Assembly (NCBI GenBank): GCA_035326705.1
Contig: DAOLES010000001.1
Coordinates: 309,473-373,472 of the forward strand
Length of the DNA: 64,000 nt
Direction of reading: 5' to 3'
Origin: Oligoflexia bacterium
GTDB taxonomy: Bacteria; Bdellovibrionota_G; JALEGL01
A program made the translations under genes and the position numbers. The notes under the pieces are model-generated. The model saw nothing but the letters and a program-made list of their open reading frames with translations, was not told where the DNA came from and ran no database searches. Each line of letters starts with the position of its first letter. Positions within the stretch are counted from its first letter, which is position 1. Below, one piece after another: positions 34,952-43,503 of the stretch.

Positions 34952-35428
34952 ATGAAAAAAATTAACATTACCTTATTATTTACAGTTTTATGTTTGGGTT
35001 TAACGTCCGCACAGGCTGGCTTTTATGTAAGACCTACAGCTGGTGCTGTTGTACCCTTAACTTCTAACCAAAGCTCACAGATCAGTCTGGGTGTTACGGC
35101 TGGATATCAGTTCATTAAAATATTTGCTGTAGAAGGCAGTTACAGCCGTTTTATAGAAAATGATCCCATTCCTGCTGCCAATGCATACAGGTTAACTGGT
35201 ATTGCTCGCGTACCAACGGGTGTTTTTGCGCCTTATGTGTCTTTGGGTACCGGTTTTATTGACTATGATCCATCTGGCATAGATACCAACTACTTTACCA
35301 GTTTGGGTGCTGGTGTAACTGTGGTTAAACTGTTCATGTTTTCTGCCAATGTTGGTGTTGAGTACCTGATTCTTGATGGTGCTGATAACTTATTAGAGCC
35401 TAGGGCTTCAGTAGGCGTTCATTTCTAA
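34952..35428 (+). CDS. Small outer-membrane beta-barrel protein
   Basis: 158 residues from ATG 34952; upstream in-frame codons lie within the promoter. Signal peptide about 1-21 (SAQA), then an OmpA/OmpW-like eight-stranded barrel pattern (GFYVRPTAGAVVP, SLGVTAGYQFIKIFAVEGSYSRF, ASVGVHF with a C-terminal Phe). Such small barrels anchor or stabilise the outer membrane; no specific function is visible. It is transcribed alone, and a structured repeat follows. Confidence 0.75.
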   Translation: MKKINITLLFTVLCLGLTSAQAGFYVRPTAGAVVPLTSNQSSQISLGVTAGYQFIKIFAVEGSYSRFIENDPIPAANAYRLTGIARVPTGVFAPYVSLGTGFIDYDPSGIDTNYFTSLGAGVTVVKLFMFSANVGVEYLILDGADNLLEPRASVGVHF

Positions 35429-35435
35429 TCTTTTT

Positions 35436-35522
35436 TTTGTTAAGGGGGGATCTTCCCCCCTTCTTGGCCCAAAACGCGGTTTCGGGCCAATTCAACCCAC
35501 CCAGGTCGGAATCGGTATAAAA
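35436..35522 (-). repeat. Structured repeat, copy B (intergenic)
   Basis: About 87 bp matching copy A within der. Hairpin 1 is AAGGGGGGA/TCCCCCCTT (9 bp, TCT loop); hairpin 2 is TTGGCCC/GGGCCAA with an inner AAAC-GCG-GTTT. Positions that differ from copy A change in pairs, keeping the stems. It lies between the barrel gene and nadD; no long T-run follows, so it is not a standard terminator. Confidence 0.82.
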
Positions 35523-35572
35523 CCTTTCCTCCATTTAAAAAGGCTCTAAACTCAAATTTTAAAAGCTATTTT

Positions 35573-36124
35573 ATGTCAAATAATATCAATAAAACCATTG
35601 GATTTTTTGGAGGAAGCTTTTCTCCGCCGCATTATGGGCATTTTTTGGCTGCTTGTTACGCATTTAAACAATACAACTTGGATGAAGTTTGGTTTTGCCC
35701 AAGCTTTAAGCATGCTTTGGGAAAAGAAAGCTGGGACTTTAATTTTCGCATGCAATTGTGCCAAGCTTTGATCTTGGGTTTTGAAAACCAGTTTAAAGTA
35801 TCTGACATTGAAAGCTCAAGTGAAACCGATGGAAAAACCTATAACACCCTTCAATTATTAAAGAAAGTACACCCATACTATAATTTTAAACTGGTCATTG
35901 GGAGTGATATTTTACAGCAAAAGGATCTTTGGTATCGTTTTGAAGACATTGAAAAAGACTTTGGTTTGTGTCTTGTCCCCCGTGAAAAATATTCTGAGAA
36001 TCAATTGGCTATTCCTAACTTTTCAAGTACAGCCATTAGGGAAGCTTTAGATAATAAAAATCTGAACGTATTAGAGCAATTTTTACCTACAAACATAATT
36101 CAACTTCTACAAAAGTACGTATAG
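35573..36124 (+). CDS. nadD: Nicotinate-nucleotide adenylyltransferase
   Basis: 183 residues. The nucleotidyltransferase start GFFGGSFSPPHYGHFLAA holds the (S/T)xPxxxGH phosphate-binding motif, and SSTAIREAL near the C-terminus is the second conserved motif (ISSTxIR). The enzyme joins ATP and nicotinate mononucleotide to deamido-NAD. It is slightly short of the usual 190-215 residues. No ribosome site is visible; a TAAAAG seven bases upstream may be a -10. NadA of the same pathway is encoded 8 kb away. Confidence 0.85.
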   Translation: MSNNINKTIGFFGGSFSPPHYGHFLAACYAFKQYNLDEVWFCPSFKHALGKESWDFNFRMQLCQALILGFENQFKVSDIESSSETDGKTYNTLQLLKKVHPYYNFKLVIGSDILQQKDLWYRFEDIEKDFGLCLVPREKYSENQLAIPNFSSTAIREALDNKNLNVLEQFLPTNIIQLLQKYV

Positions 36125-36170
36125 GCCTAAAAAAAAAGCATTTCGATTCACTTCGTGCTACAAAGCGCCC

Positions 36171-37220
36171 ATGAGCATACACATAGAACAATCCCCGTTT
36201 ATTCAAGCTTGTTTTGGCCAAGAAACGCCCTATACCCCTGTTTGGATTATGCGCCAGGCGGGTCGTTACCAGCAAGAATACCGGGATATCAGAGCCAAGC
36301 ATTCTTTTTTAGAACTGTGCAAATCACCTGACTTGGTCAGTGAAGTGACCTGCCTGGCCGTCAACATGCTTAATGTGGATGCGGCTATTATTTTTGCAGA
36401 TATCTTGCTCATTTTAGAAAGCTTGGGCTTTGATTTGGACTTTCTTAAAGGCCATGGCCCCACCATTCACAATCCTTTTCGTCTTGAATCAAGTTTAGAT
36501 CAAATAGTAGAACCCAACATCCCTGAGAGTTATGCTTATTTACAACAAGCAGTTGCCCTAACCCGTAAAAATCTCCCCCCCCATACTCCTTTGATTGGTT
36601 TTGCTGGCAGTCCCTTTACGGTTGCTTCTTATGCCATTGAAGGTGGTTCTTCTAAAAATTTTGAACACACAAAAAAACTGATGCGCAGCGATCCAGATAA
36701 AATGATTGCCCTACTTAATCATTTAACGGAAGCCACCATTGATTATGTCAAATTACAACTGGATGCTGGGGCCAATGCCATCCAAATTTTTGACAGTTGG
36801 ATTGGGGTATTGTCTGCAAAGGAAGCCAAAACCTTTGCTATTCCTTTTGCCAAGCAGATTTTTGATTTTATTAAAATGTACAGCGCCAATGTTCCCAGTA
36901 TTTATTTTGGTGTTAATACTGCACATTTGATTGAGAGCATGAAAGACGCTGGGTCCGATGTCATGGGCATTGACTTTAGAACCCCCTTAAACCAAATGAA
37001 ACAAGACTTAAACTTAAAAGCCGTTCAAGGTAATCTAGACCCTATCACTCTACTGTGTGACAAATCTGTCATTGAACATGAGCTGGATCATTTACTTTCA
37101 AGCATAAATAATCCAAATCAAGGCTATATCTTTAACCTAGGTCACGGGATTTTACCCAATACGCCGGTTGAACATGCTCAATTTTTAGTTGCACAGGTTC
37201 ATCAAAAAACAAAGAGGTAA
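36171..37220 (+). CDS. hemE: Uroporphyrinogen decarboxylase
   Basis: 349 residues, usual length. The signature PVWIMRQAGRYQQEYR (about 23-38) holds the Arg residues that bind substrate carboxylates, and GFAGSPFTVASYAIEGG (about 142-158) is the second signature; Asp of IFADILLILESLG is the catalytic one. It removes four carboxyl groups from uroporphyrinogen III in haem synthesis. hemY follows four bases after its stop. TACAAA ends six bases before the ATG, so the operon message may be leaderless. Confidence 0.96.
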   Translation: MSIHIEQSPFIQACFGQETPYTPVWIMRQAGRYQQEYRDIRAKHSFLELCKSPDLVSEVTCLAVNMLNVDAAIIFADILLILESLGFDLDFLKGHGPTIHNPFRLESSLDQIVEPNIPESYAYLQQAVALTRKNLPPHTPLIGFAGSPFTVASYAIEGGSSKNFEHTKKLMRSDPDKMIALLNHLTEATIDYVKLQLDAGANAIQIFDSWIGVLSAKEAKTFAIPFAKQIFDFIKMYSANVPSIYFGVNTAHLIESMKDAGSDVMGIDFRTPLNQMKQDLNLKAVQGNLDPITLLCDKSVIEHELDHLLSSINNPNQGYIFNLGHGILPNTPVEHAQFLVAQVHQKTKR

Positions 37221-37224
37221 TACC

Positions 37225-38631
37225 ATGTCAAAGCCTGATACACATAAAACCCAAACACTGATTGTTGGTGGCGGTTTATCAGGTTTAAGTTATGCCTATT
37301 ATTTAAAAAAGAAAGACCCTAAGCATGAAGTCACTCTTTTAGAGAAAAACTCACGTTTGGGTGGACTAATCTATACAGATACAGTTGAAACACCTTTAGG
37401 TCCTTGTACGGTTGAATATGGGCCAGACTCCTTTTTACCCAAAACCCCTCATATTTTAGATTTAATTGATGACTTAGGTCTCAATGATCAACTCATCAAT
37501 ATTGATCCAAGCTATCAGCGCAGCTATATTTTGCATAAAGGTAAACTGCAAGCTACACCACTCGGCTTTTATCTGATTGCCCCAAAAAACATCACTGCTT
37601 TTTTAAAGTCTCCTTTACTCTCATGGTCAGGAAAGTTACGTGTGCTCGCTGAAGTTTTTATCTCTAAAGGCAAAGATAAAGATCCTAGCTTAGAAGATTT
37701 TGTTGTCCGTAGATTTGGTAAAGAACTGTTTGAAGTGATTGCACAAGGTATGGTTTCAGGCATATACACTTCTGACCCAAAAAAACTCAGCTTAAAAGCC
37801 ACCCTTCCCGTTTTTATTGAGCTTGAACAAACATACGGTAGCGTTATCTTGGGCTTACTTAAAAATAGTTTTACCAGCAAAAGCAGCGGTCCACGTTACA
37901 ATTTATTTTACAGTTTACAAAACGGCATGTCTCAACTCATCCACGCTTTAGAAAAGTCGTTACTTGAGCAAGGGGTAACTATTCAAAAAAATTGTCTCAT
38001 AAGAAAAGTTACAAAAGACGATCTTGGTTATATTGTTTTAGATCAAAATAATACCGCGTATTCAACAAACATTTTGGTTTTGGCCAATACTTTACAATCC
38101 TCTTCTCAATTGCTTGCAAACTGTTCACCTCAATTATCTGATGCACTTCAATCAATAAGAACGGCCTCTTCTGCTATTGCGATATTGATTTATAAGAAAT
38201 CTGATATTGAGAATCTTCCAAAAGCTGCCGGGTTTATCATTCCAGAAATAGAACAAAGAAAAATTTTAGCCTGTTCTTTCTTAAATCATAAGTTTCCACA
38301 ACGATCTTCTAATGACACTATTATTTGTAGAGTATTCATGGGTGGCATGAACAATGAATCTATTTTAAATCACAGTGATCAAGAGCTTCTACACATTGCT
38401 CATGAAGAGCTCTCTGATATTTTAGACATCAAGCAAACGGCACTATTTCAAACATTACAAAGGTGGCCAAGAGCTATGCCACAGTATGAAATTGGTCATG
38501 CTGAAAAAAACACTAGCATTGATAAACTGAATAAGTCTCACCCAAATATAGTTCTGTTGGGCAACCATCGTGACGGTGTTGGCTTATCGGATGTGATTAA
38601 ACAACACTTTAATCATGCGTTAAGGTTGTAA
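37225..38631 (+). CDS. hemY: Protoporphyrinogen/coproporphyrinogen oxidase, HemY type
   Basis: 468 residues from ATG 37225, behind GAGGT; the open frame starts earlier, inside hemE. FAD-binding GGGLSGLSYAYYLKK near the start, LEKNSRLGGLI, GPDSFLP and the C-terminal VLLGNHRDGVGLSDVIKQ are typical of the FAD-dependent oxidase family with amine-oxidase fold. It oxidises the porphyrinogen before iron insertion. Co-transcribed with hemE; hemH lies 19 kb away, so the last haem steps are split. Whether it works on proto- or coproporphyrinogen cannot be decided from the sequence. Confidence 0.9.
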   Translation: MSKPDTHKTQTLIVGGGLSGLSYAYYLKKKDPKHEVTLLEKNSRLGGLIYTDTVETPLGPCTVEYGPDSFLPKTPHILDLIDDLGLNDQLINIDPSYQRSYILHKGKLQATPLGFYLIAPKNITAFLKSPLLSWSGKLRVLAEVFISKGKDKDPSLEDFVVRRFGKELFEVIAQGMVSGIYTSDPKKLSLKATLPVFIELEQTYGSVILGLLKNSFTSKSSGPRYNLFYSLQNGMSQLIHALEKSLLEQGVTIQKNCLIRKVTKDDLGYIVLDQNNTAYSTNILVLANTLQSSSQLLANCSPQLSDALQSIRTASSAIAILIYKKSDIENLPKAAGFIIPEIEQRKILACSFLNHKFPQRSSNDTIICRVFMGGMNNESILNHSDQELLHIAHEELSDILDIKQTALFQTLQRWPRAMPQYEIGHAEKNTSIDKLNKSHPNIVLLGNHRDGVGLSDVIKQHFNHALRL

Positions 38632-38650
38632 GAAATGATTGTATATCAAT

Positions 38651-40402
38651 CTAGCCATTAACGGTCTTTAACTGTTCATAGACTTCTTTTTTTAACTGTG
38701 AGTAGTTTCCCAGTTCAATAATTTTAACCCTATCTGAAGCTTCAATTCCACAGGCCAAAGTTGTTATAACAGGAATACCTTTTGCAATGGCTTTTAGAAT
38801 TTTTCTGGGTTGGCTTTCAATATATGTTGGATAAACCACTAAAAAAATATCATCATAACTCCCCTTAAACTGTTCAGGCTTAAGCTCTCCCCAAAAGTTT
38901 TCATGTTCAAGTGCTCTTCCAGAAACTACAGGTATAAAATTAAACTCCTGTGCAAGTTTTTTTATTTCATAGGCTCCTTTACGGCCAAGGGCTGATGCCG
39001 GAAAAAGTATTTTATTCGCGCTGACTTGTTTTTTATTGCTTATTTGAACAGTAGTTTTCCATATTAACTTTTCAACTTTATTCTTAAAAATGTTAGTAAG
39101 TTCAGTGTGAGGTGTAATTATTTTTCTAGCTCTTGTTAAGGCTTGATTTTCAAGATCAATGAGTTGTTCTGAAGCTCTATAATCATTTAAAGTTGGACTT
39201 TGAGGATGCATAGAATGTGCAAAATTAAGTCTGTCATGCATCATTTGCATAGGCAATCTTGTCATTAAAACATCAAAAGTTCTCCCTCCCAAAGCACCGG
39301 TTTGGTAAATAAATGGTAATAAATTTTGTGATATAAGCACATGCGTAGATTCAATAGGAATTTTTTTTACCATCGCCTGTGCAATTGTTTTATCTAACTG
39401 TAAACTCAACTCAAAAATATTATTTTTTTTAGCTTGAAGTCTTAATTTTATCGCACGGTATATTCCAAATAATGAAACTGTTTTCACTCTCATTTTCATC
39501 GCTCGCCAAGAATAACGAGTAGATTTGATCAGCCAATTTTTTTTTAGTGGTAAAATAAAGTAATCTTGTTCCCGGGCTATAGAGTTTATATAATCATCAA
39601 ACTCTGCCCACTTTTCATCAAGTATAAAAACCTGTAACTTGGATGTCTGCTTTAACTCATTTTTTCCTGGATGAGTAAAACAATCAAAATTGCCGCATGA
39701 ATAACAATCATTTAAATCATCAGGTTTTTTAGGAATAAAATTTTTATCAACAGATTCAAATTTATCTTGAAGGCTTTTGAAATTGATTATTAGTTTTGTT
39801 GCAGTTAATTCAGCTTCTATTCTAAAGTTAAATTTAGATTTAAATCGCAAATCAACATAATTCCATTTTACTGTAGCATCACGATCATGTTCAGCTAAAG
39901 ATCCTTGAATAACTTTAGTATGCTTATGGCGTTCAACAATCTGAAAATTAGCTTTAAGTGCGGTATCATAAAGAGCATTAGATAATTGACACAAGCCTCC
40001 TGCTATTGTGGGTATTACACAACCTTCTCTTATTTCTCTGCCTTTAACATAACCTTTAAAAAAGCTTGGACTTCCTACCTGTTTCCAAAAACTAAACGTT
40101 TGATTGGCTGGAACTTCTATCCCATTAAGTCTCTTTACAGCAACACGTAAATTTTCAACCTTTCCAGCTGTCAAAAGCCAATTTTTTTCATTATCAGAAA
40201 TATTCCATAAGTCACTTTCTGAACTAGCAATAATAGGAAGGTTGAGATCTTTTTGATCATTAGAGAATTTTTGTATGGGGTGTAATAGGTTAATTACAAA
40301 GCGTTTAGTAATGAAAACATATGTTTTAAACTGAAAAACAACACTACTGATCAGATTGTGCTTTTCAAATAAGTCTTGTTGTTTTATTAATTCAGAACCC
40401 AC
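38651..40402 (-). CDS. VanW-domain / glycosyltransferase fusion protein
   Basis: 583 residues from GTG 40402, where TTGTAT-17-TAAAAT on the minus strand would start transcription; a GTG at 40420 is inside that promoter. A VanW domain (about 55-225) is recognised from GQTFSFW-like NQTFSFWKQVG, GCVIPTIAGGLCQLSNALYDTA and a DRDATVKWNYVDLRF segment. A short cysteine cluster (CYSCGNFDC-FTHPGK, about 235-250) links it to a C-terminal part (about 360-583) with the GT4-type end YIESQPRKILKAIAKGIPVITT. VanW is linked to the cell wall in Gram-positives but its activity is unknown; the glycosyltransferase half suggests envelope glycan work. Cytoplasmic by lack of signal. Confidence 0.75.
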   Translation of the reverse strand: MGSELIKQQDLFEKHNLISSVVFQFKTYVFITKRFVINLLHPIQKFSNDQKDLNLPIIASSESDLWNISDNEKNWLLTAGKVENLRVAVKRLNGIEVPANQTFSFWKQVGSPSFFKGYVKGREIREGCVIPTIAGGLCQLSNALYDTALKANFQIVERHKHTKVIQGSLAEHDRDATVKWNYVDLRFKSKFNFRIEAELTATKLIINFKSLQDKFESVDKNFIPKKPDDLNDCYSCGNFDCFTHPGKNELKQTSKLQVFILDEKWAEFDDYINSIAREQDYFILPLKKNWLIKSTRYSWRAMKMRVKTVSLFGIYRAIKLRLQAKKNNIFELSLQLDKTIAQAMVKKIPIESTHVLISQNLLPFIYQTGALGGRTFDVLMTRLPMQMMHDRLNFAHSMHPQSPTLNDYRASEQLIDLENQALTRARKIITPHTELTNIFKNKVEKLIWKTTVQISNKKQVSANKILFPASALGRKGAYEIKKLAQEFNFIPVVSGRALEHENFWGELKPEQFKGSYDDIFLVVYPTYIESQPRKILKAIAKGIPVITTLACGIEASDRVKIIELGNYSQLKKEVYEQLKTVNG

Positions 40403-40511
40403 CTGTATATATTTTATCACTATAGACTATTGCATACAATAAAACGTTAAATACCTTGCTTTTCATACATTTAACAATGTGTGCTCGTAGTAAACACTAA
40501 AAATTTGAAAA

Positions 40512-41123
40512 CTATTTTTCCCACAATCCTTTTTTATTTAAGCACACATCATCTACAGTTATTGGTGCTTTGAACTTTCTTTTTATAAAAGATGGATCAA
40601 TTTTTTTTTGAATATAATCAAAGTTTTTATTTTTTTCATTCCATGTAAAAAATTGATAAGAAGTTTCACAGTTTCTTTTATCTGACATAACATCATCATC
40701 AATAAGATAACTTCCCAAAGTGATTTTTAAAATTTCATAAATGTCTTTATCTTTCGTTATCCAAGCTCTTGTATCCCACATCTCACCAGCATCACCATCT
40801 TGTTGAAACAATTCTATTTTATCAACATCTTCTGAATTTTTAATTTCCAAGAAAATACCCCCTAGGTAATCCTTTTCGCAATAAATAGGAATTTTTATAT
40901 TTTCACCAACAACAATTTTTGCAAATGGATATTTATTTTTATCGCCGGTATAACACTTTACTTTTATCTGAGTTTCATCATCAATATTTAAGTGATCTTT
41001 TGTTATCTCGATAGATTTTTTAAACTTTACTACCTTAACTACTTCTTTATTTTCCGCTGCTATAAGCGGTTGTAAGCATATAATTAAACCTATGAAAATA
41101 AAAAATGAAATACTTTTATTCAT
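40512..41123 (-). CDS. Secreted protein of unknown function
   Basis: 203 residues with a signal peptide (about 1-23, ending LIAA). Lys/Asp-rich with several Cys (KCYTGD, IYCEKDY, RNCETSYQ, DDVCLNKKG), which could form disulfides outside the cytosol. TATATT ends seven bases before the ATG on the minus strand, so it probably has its own near-leaderless message. No family recognised. Confidence 0.62.
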   Translation of the reverse strand: MNKSISFFIFIGLIICLQPLIAAENKEVVKVVKFKKSIEITKDHLNIDDETQIKVKCYTGDKNKYPFAKIVVGENIKIPIYCEKDYLGGIFLEIKNSEDVDKIELFQQDGDAGEMWDTRAWITKDKDIYEILKITLGSYLIDDDVMSDKRNCETSYQFFTWNEKNKNFDYIQKKIDPSFIKRKFKAPITVDDVCLNKKGLWEK

Positions 41124-41156
41124 GCTACAGAATATACCTAAATGAACAGCATAAAA

Positions 41157-42407
41157 CTATAAAAAAAGAGCTACAATAGCACCTGTTGTCATGGTGCTTA
41201 GTGTTCCTGCAAAAATTGATTTTGGGGCTAAACTTAACACCTTATATTTTTGATCCGCAAAAATTTGGGCCAAACCTGCGGTTAAAATACCTAAGCTACC
41301 CAGGTTGGCAAAACCACACAAGGCATAGGTTAAGATAATATACGATTGTTGACTTAAACTATTTGCTGATAATTGGGTCATTTGGGTGAAGGCCACAAAC
41401 TCATTGAGCAACAACTTATTGGCCATCAATACCGCTGCTTGCCAACATTCTGCCAATGGAATCCCCATCAACCAACATAAGGGATAAAATAAATACGCTA
41501 AGATGGTTTCTAAACTCATATTAACTCCAACCATACCTAGCAAGGATAAACCGGAATTGACAATATGAATACAAGCAAAAAAAGTTACAATAACTGCAAC
41601 AATATAAAACACCATATGAATACCTTCAATACAGCCTTCAACCAAAGCTTCTAATGCAGAGTTTGTTGTAATTTCTATTTTTATGTCAGGATTATTTTTT
41701 TCTTCTATTTCCTCATACGGCACCATAATCAATGCAAACATAATCGCAGCCGGAAGGCTCATCAAAGAAGCCGTAATAATATGACCGGTAGGATTATCAA
41801 CAATACTTTGTAAAACATTGGCATACAAAACCATCACCGTACCAGAGATGGTAGACATACAGGCAGTAAACATAATAAAAAGTTGGGCTCTAGACATTTT
41901 TAATAAGTAGTGGCGAAGCAATAAGGGTGTTTCAATAATGCCAAAAAAGAAACTGGAGGCCACTGCAAAACAGCTGAGTGCATCTATTTTTAATAGCTTT
42001 TCTATACTTAGAGATAAACCTTGAATAATTTTTTGCAATACGCCCCAATGAAATAAAACGCGGGATAAAGCAGATACCACCATAACAATGGGCAACACAG
42101 AAAATGCTATGATGAACGTACTTTTTCCTTCTTGCATAACAAAAGGTACATCTCCCCCAGCCAAGTAACCAAACATGAATGAACTGCCTTTTTGTGTGGC
42201 TGCATCAATCAGAAGTACCCCTTTATTTAACCATAAGAGAACACTTTGTAACCAACTAGAACCCTGTAAAATAAAGGCCATAAAAAGCTGTAAGCCTATA
42301 CAGGTTAAAATCAGTTTCCATGCTATAGCTTTTTTCTTGTTTTCACTTAACATAAAGGCAATCAATAAAAATACTAAAATACCAAATACTGCTTGCAGTT
42401 TTTCCAT
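41157..42407 (-). CDS. Concentrative nucleoside transporter (CNT/NupC family)
   Basis: 416 residues with about ten membrane helices. The family's conserved substrate region is seen as FFFGIIETPLLLRHYL (GQSEAPLLI in NupC) and the C-terminal YALCGFANLGSLGILTAGL. CNT proteins bring nucleosides into the cell with sodium or protons. A GNAT acetyltransferase gene lies 25 bases upstream in the same direction; GAGG precedes the ATG. A nucleoside hydrolase and a TonB-type outer-membrane system are encoded 2-8 kb away, which supports a nucleoside-salvage role. Confidence 0.9.
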   Translation of the reverse strand: MEKLQAVFGILVFLLIAFMLSENKKKAIAWKLILTCIGLQLFMAFILQGSSWLQSVLLWLNKGVLLIDAATQKGSSFMFGYLAGGDVPFVMQEGKSTFIIAFSVLPIVMVVSALSRVLFHWGVLQKIIQGLSLSIEKLLKIDALSCFAVASSFFFGIIETPLLLRHYLLKMSRAQLFIMFTACMSTISGTVMVLYANVLQSIVDNPTGHIITASLMSLPAAIMFALIMVPYEEIEEKNNPDIKIEITTNSALEALVEGCIEGIHMVFYIVAVIVTFFACIHIVNSGLSLLGMVGVNMSLETILAYLFYPLCWLMGIPLAECWQAAVLMANKLLLNEFVAFTQMTQLSANSLSQQSYIILTYALCGFANLGSLGILTAGLAQIFADQKYKVLSLAPKSIFAGTLSTMTTGAIVALFL

Positions 42408-42432
42408 TTTACCCTCTTCTTTGTATTTAATT

Positions 42433-42843
42433 TTATGAACGTTGCAACTTCATACCTATAGACTGTGCTGACACAACAAAACCATATTTTTGATACAAAT
42501 AATCTACATCCGCAAATAAAGTTACAAAACATGACTTTGGAATATGTTGATCAATATATGCCATAATATTTTCCATAATTATTTTAGATAAACCTTGTTT
42601 CTGGTATTCGGGATCTACTGCAATATCTGTGACTTGCACAAAACAGCCCCCATCGCCAACAATCCGGCCCATAGCAATCATTTTACCTTGATGCATAATT
42701 TGCACTGCATAAATACTTCTTGGTAATGCCTTTTTAACACTCTCTAAGTCTTTTGCACTTAAACCACATTTTATTCTTAAATCACAATAGTCTTGCGCTG
42801 TAGGAATTTCATGTAAAACTTTGTAGTCATTGCTGTTCATCAT
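42433..42843 (-). CDS. GNAT-family N-acetyltransferase
   Basis: 136 residues with the GNAT fold: beta strands 2-4 ending VQVTDIAVDPEYQKQGLSKIIMENI, where Q/R-x-x-G-x-G/A (here QKQGLS) binds acetyl-CoA, and a final YQKYGFVVSAQSIGMKL. It acetylates an unknown small molecule or protein. Shares a transcript with the nucleoside transporter downstream. Divergent from the phosphatidyltransferase gene 34 bases away. Confidence 0.85.
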   Translation of the reverse strand: MMNSNDYKVLHEIPTAQDYCDLRIKCGLSAKDLESVKKALPRSIYAVQIMHQGKMIAMGRIVGDGGCFVQVTDIAVDPEYQKQGLSKIIMENIMAYIDQHIPKSCFVTLFADVDYLYQKYGFVVSAQSIGMKLQRS

Positions 42844-42876
42844 TATTTTTATCCTATATAAATTAACAGATACATT

Positions 42877-43431
42877 ATGATTGCTTATATTCCTAACACT
42901 TTAAGTCTTTCAAGAGTCCTTCTCTTTCCTGTTTTTATTTACTTTTATCATCATCAATTTTTTAATATCGCTTTGGTAATTTTAGTTTTTTCTATGTTGA
43001 CTGATTTTTTTGATGGCTATATTGCCAGAAAATACAATGTGTGTAGTGACTTGGGTGCTCTACTGGACCCCATTGCTGATAAAGCCTTTGCCTGTTGTTA
43101 TTATAGTTTTTTGTATATCAATCATTTCATACCCTGGTGGCTTGCTTTCATTGTTTTAAGCCGAAACTTTTCCCAATTGATGTCAGTCCCCATTTTATCC
43201 TGGTGGCTTAAACGTTTATTTAAAGTTAAACCTAAACTTCTACCCAAATATATTACAGCCGTGACTTTTATTTACATTTTAATACCCTTATACGCTTCAA
43301 AGGTATTTTTAAACTCAATATACCATCAATGGATTCTTGTTTTAGTTGTTGCCGGAGAAATCAAAATTTTAATGGACTATGTTCCCAGACTCATTCAAAT
43401 CGCCCTTAAAAAACACGATACCTTTGAATAG
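42877..43431 (+). CDS. CDP-alcohol phosphatidyltransferase
   Basis: 184 residues with four to six membrane helices. The CDP-alcohol phosphatidyltransferase motif D-G-x2-A-R-x8-G-x3-D-x3-D is complete in DFFDGYIARKYNVCSDLGALLDPIADKAF. Family members make phosphatidylglycerophosphate, phosphatidylserine, cardiolipin or related lipids. Size and N-terminal NTLSLSRVLLFP fit PgsA, but the exact alcohol cannot be read. Single gene with a small terminator behind it. Confidence 0.88.
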   Translation: MIAYIPNTLSLSRVLLFPVFIYFYHHQFFNIALVILVFSMLTDFFDGYIARKYNVCSDLGALLDPIADKAFACCYYSFLYINHFIPWWLAFIVLSRNFSQLMSVPILSWWLKRLFKVKPKLLPKYITAVTFIYILIPLYASKVFLNSIYHQWILVLVVAGEIKILMDYVPRLIQIALKKHDTFE

Positions 43432-43446
43432 TACCCAAAGGTACCG

Positions 43447-43466
43447 GCTACCTTTAGGTAGCTTTT
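43447..43466 (+). terminator. Weak rho-independent terminator
   Basis: Stem GCTACC/GGTAGC with a TTTA loop and four T. It stands directly before the -35 of nadA. Confidence 0.6.
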
Positions 43467-43469
43467 GAG

Positions 43470-43497
43470 TTGACCTTTTACCAATTAGGGCTATATT
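43470..43497 (+). promoter_or_regulatory. Sigma-70 promoter of nadA, start point at the ATG
   Basis: TTGACC (43470-43475), 16-base spacer, TATATT (43492-43497), six bases to ATG 43504. Confidence 0.78.
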
Positions 43498-43503
43498 GAG
43501 CGC

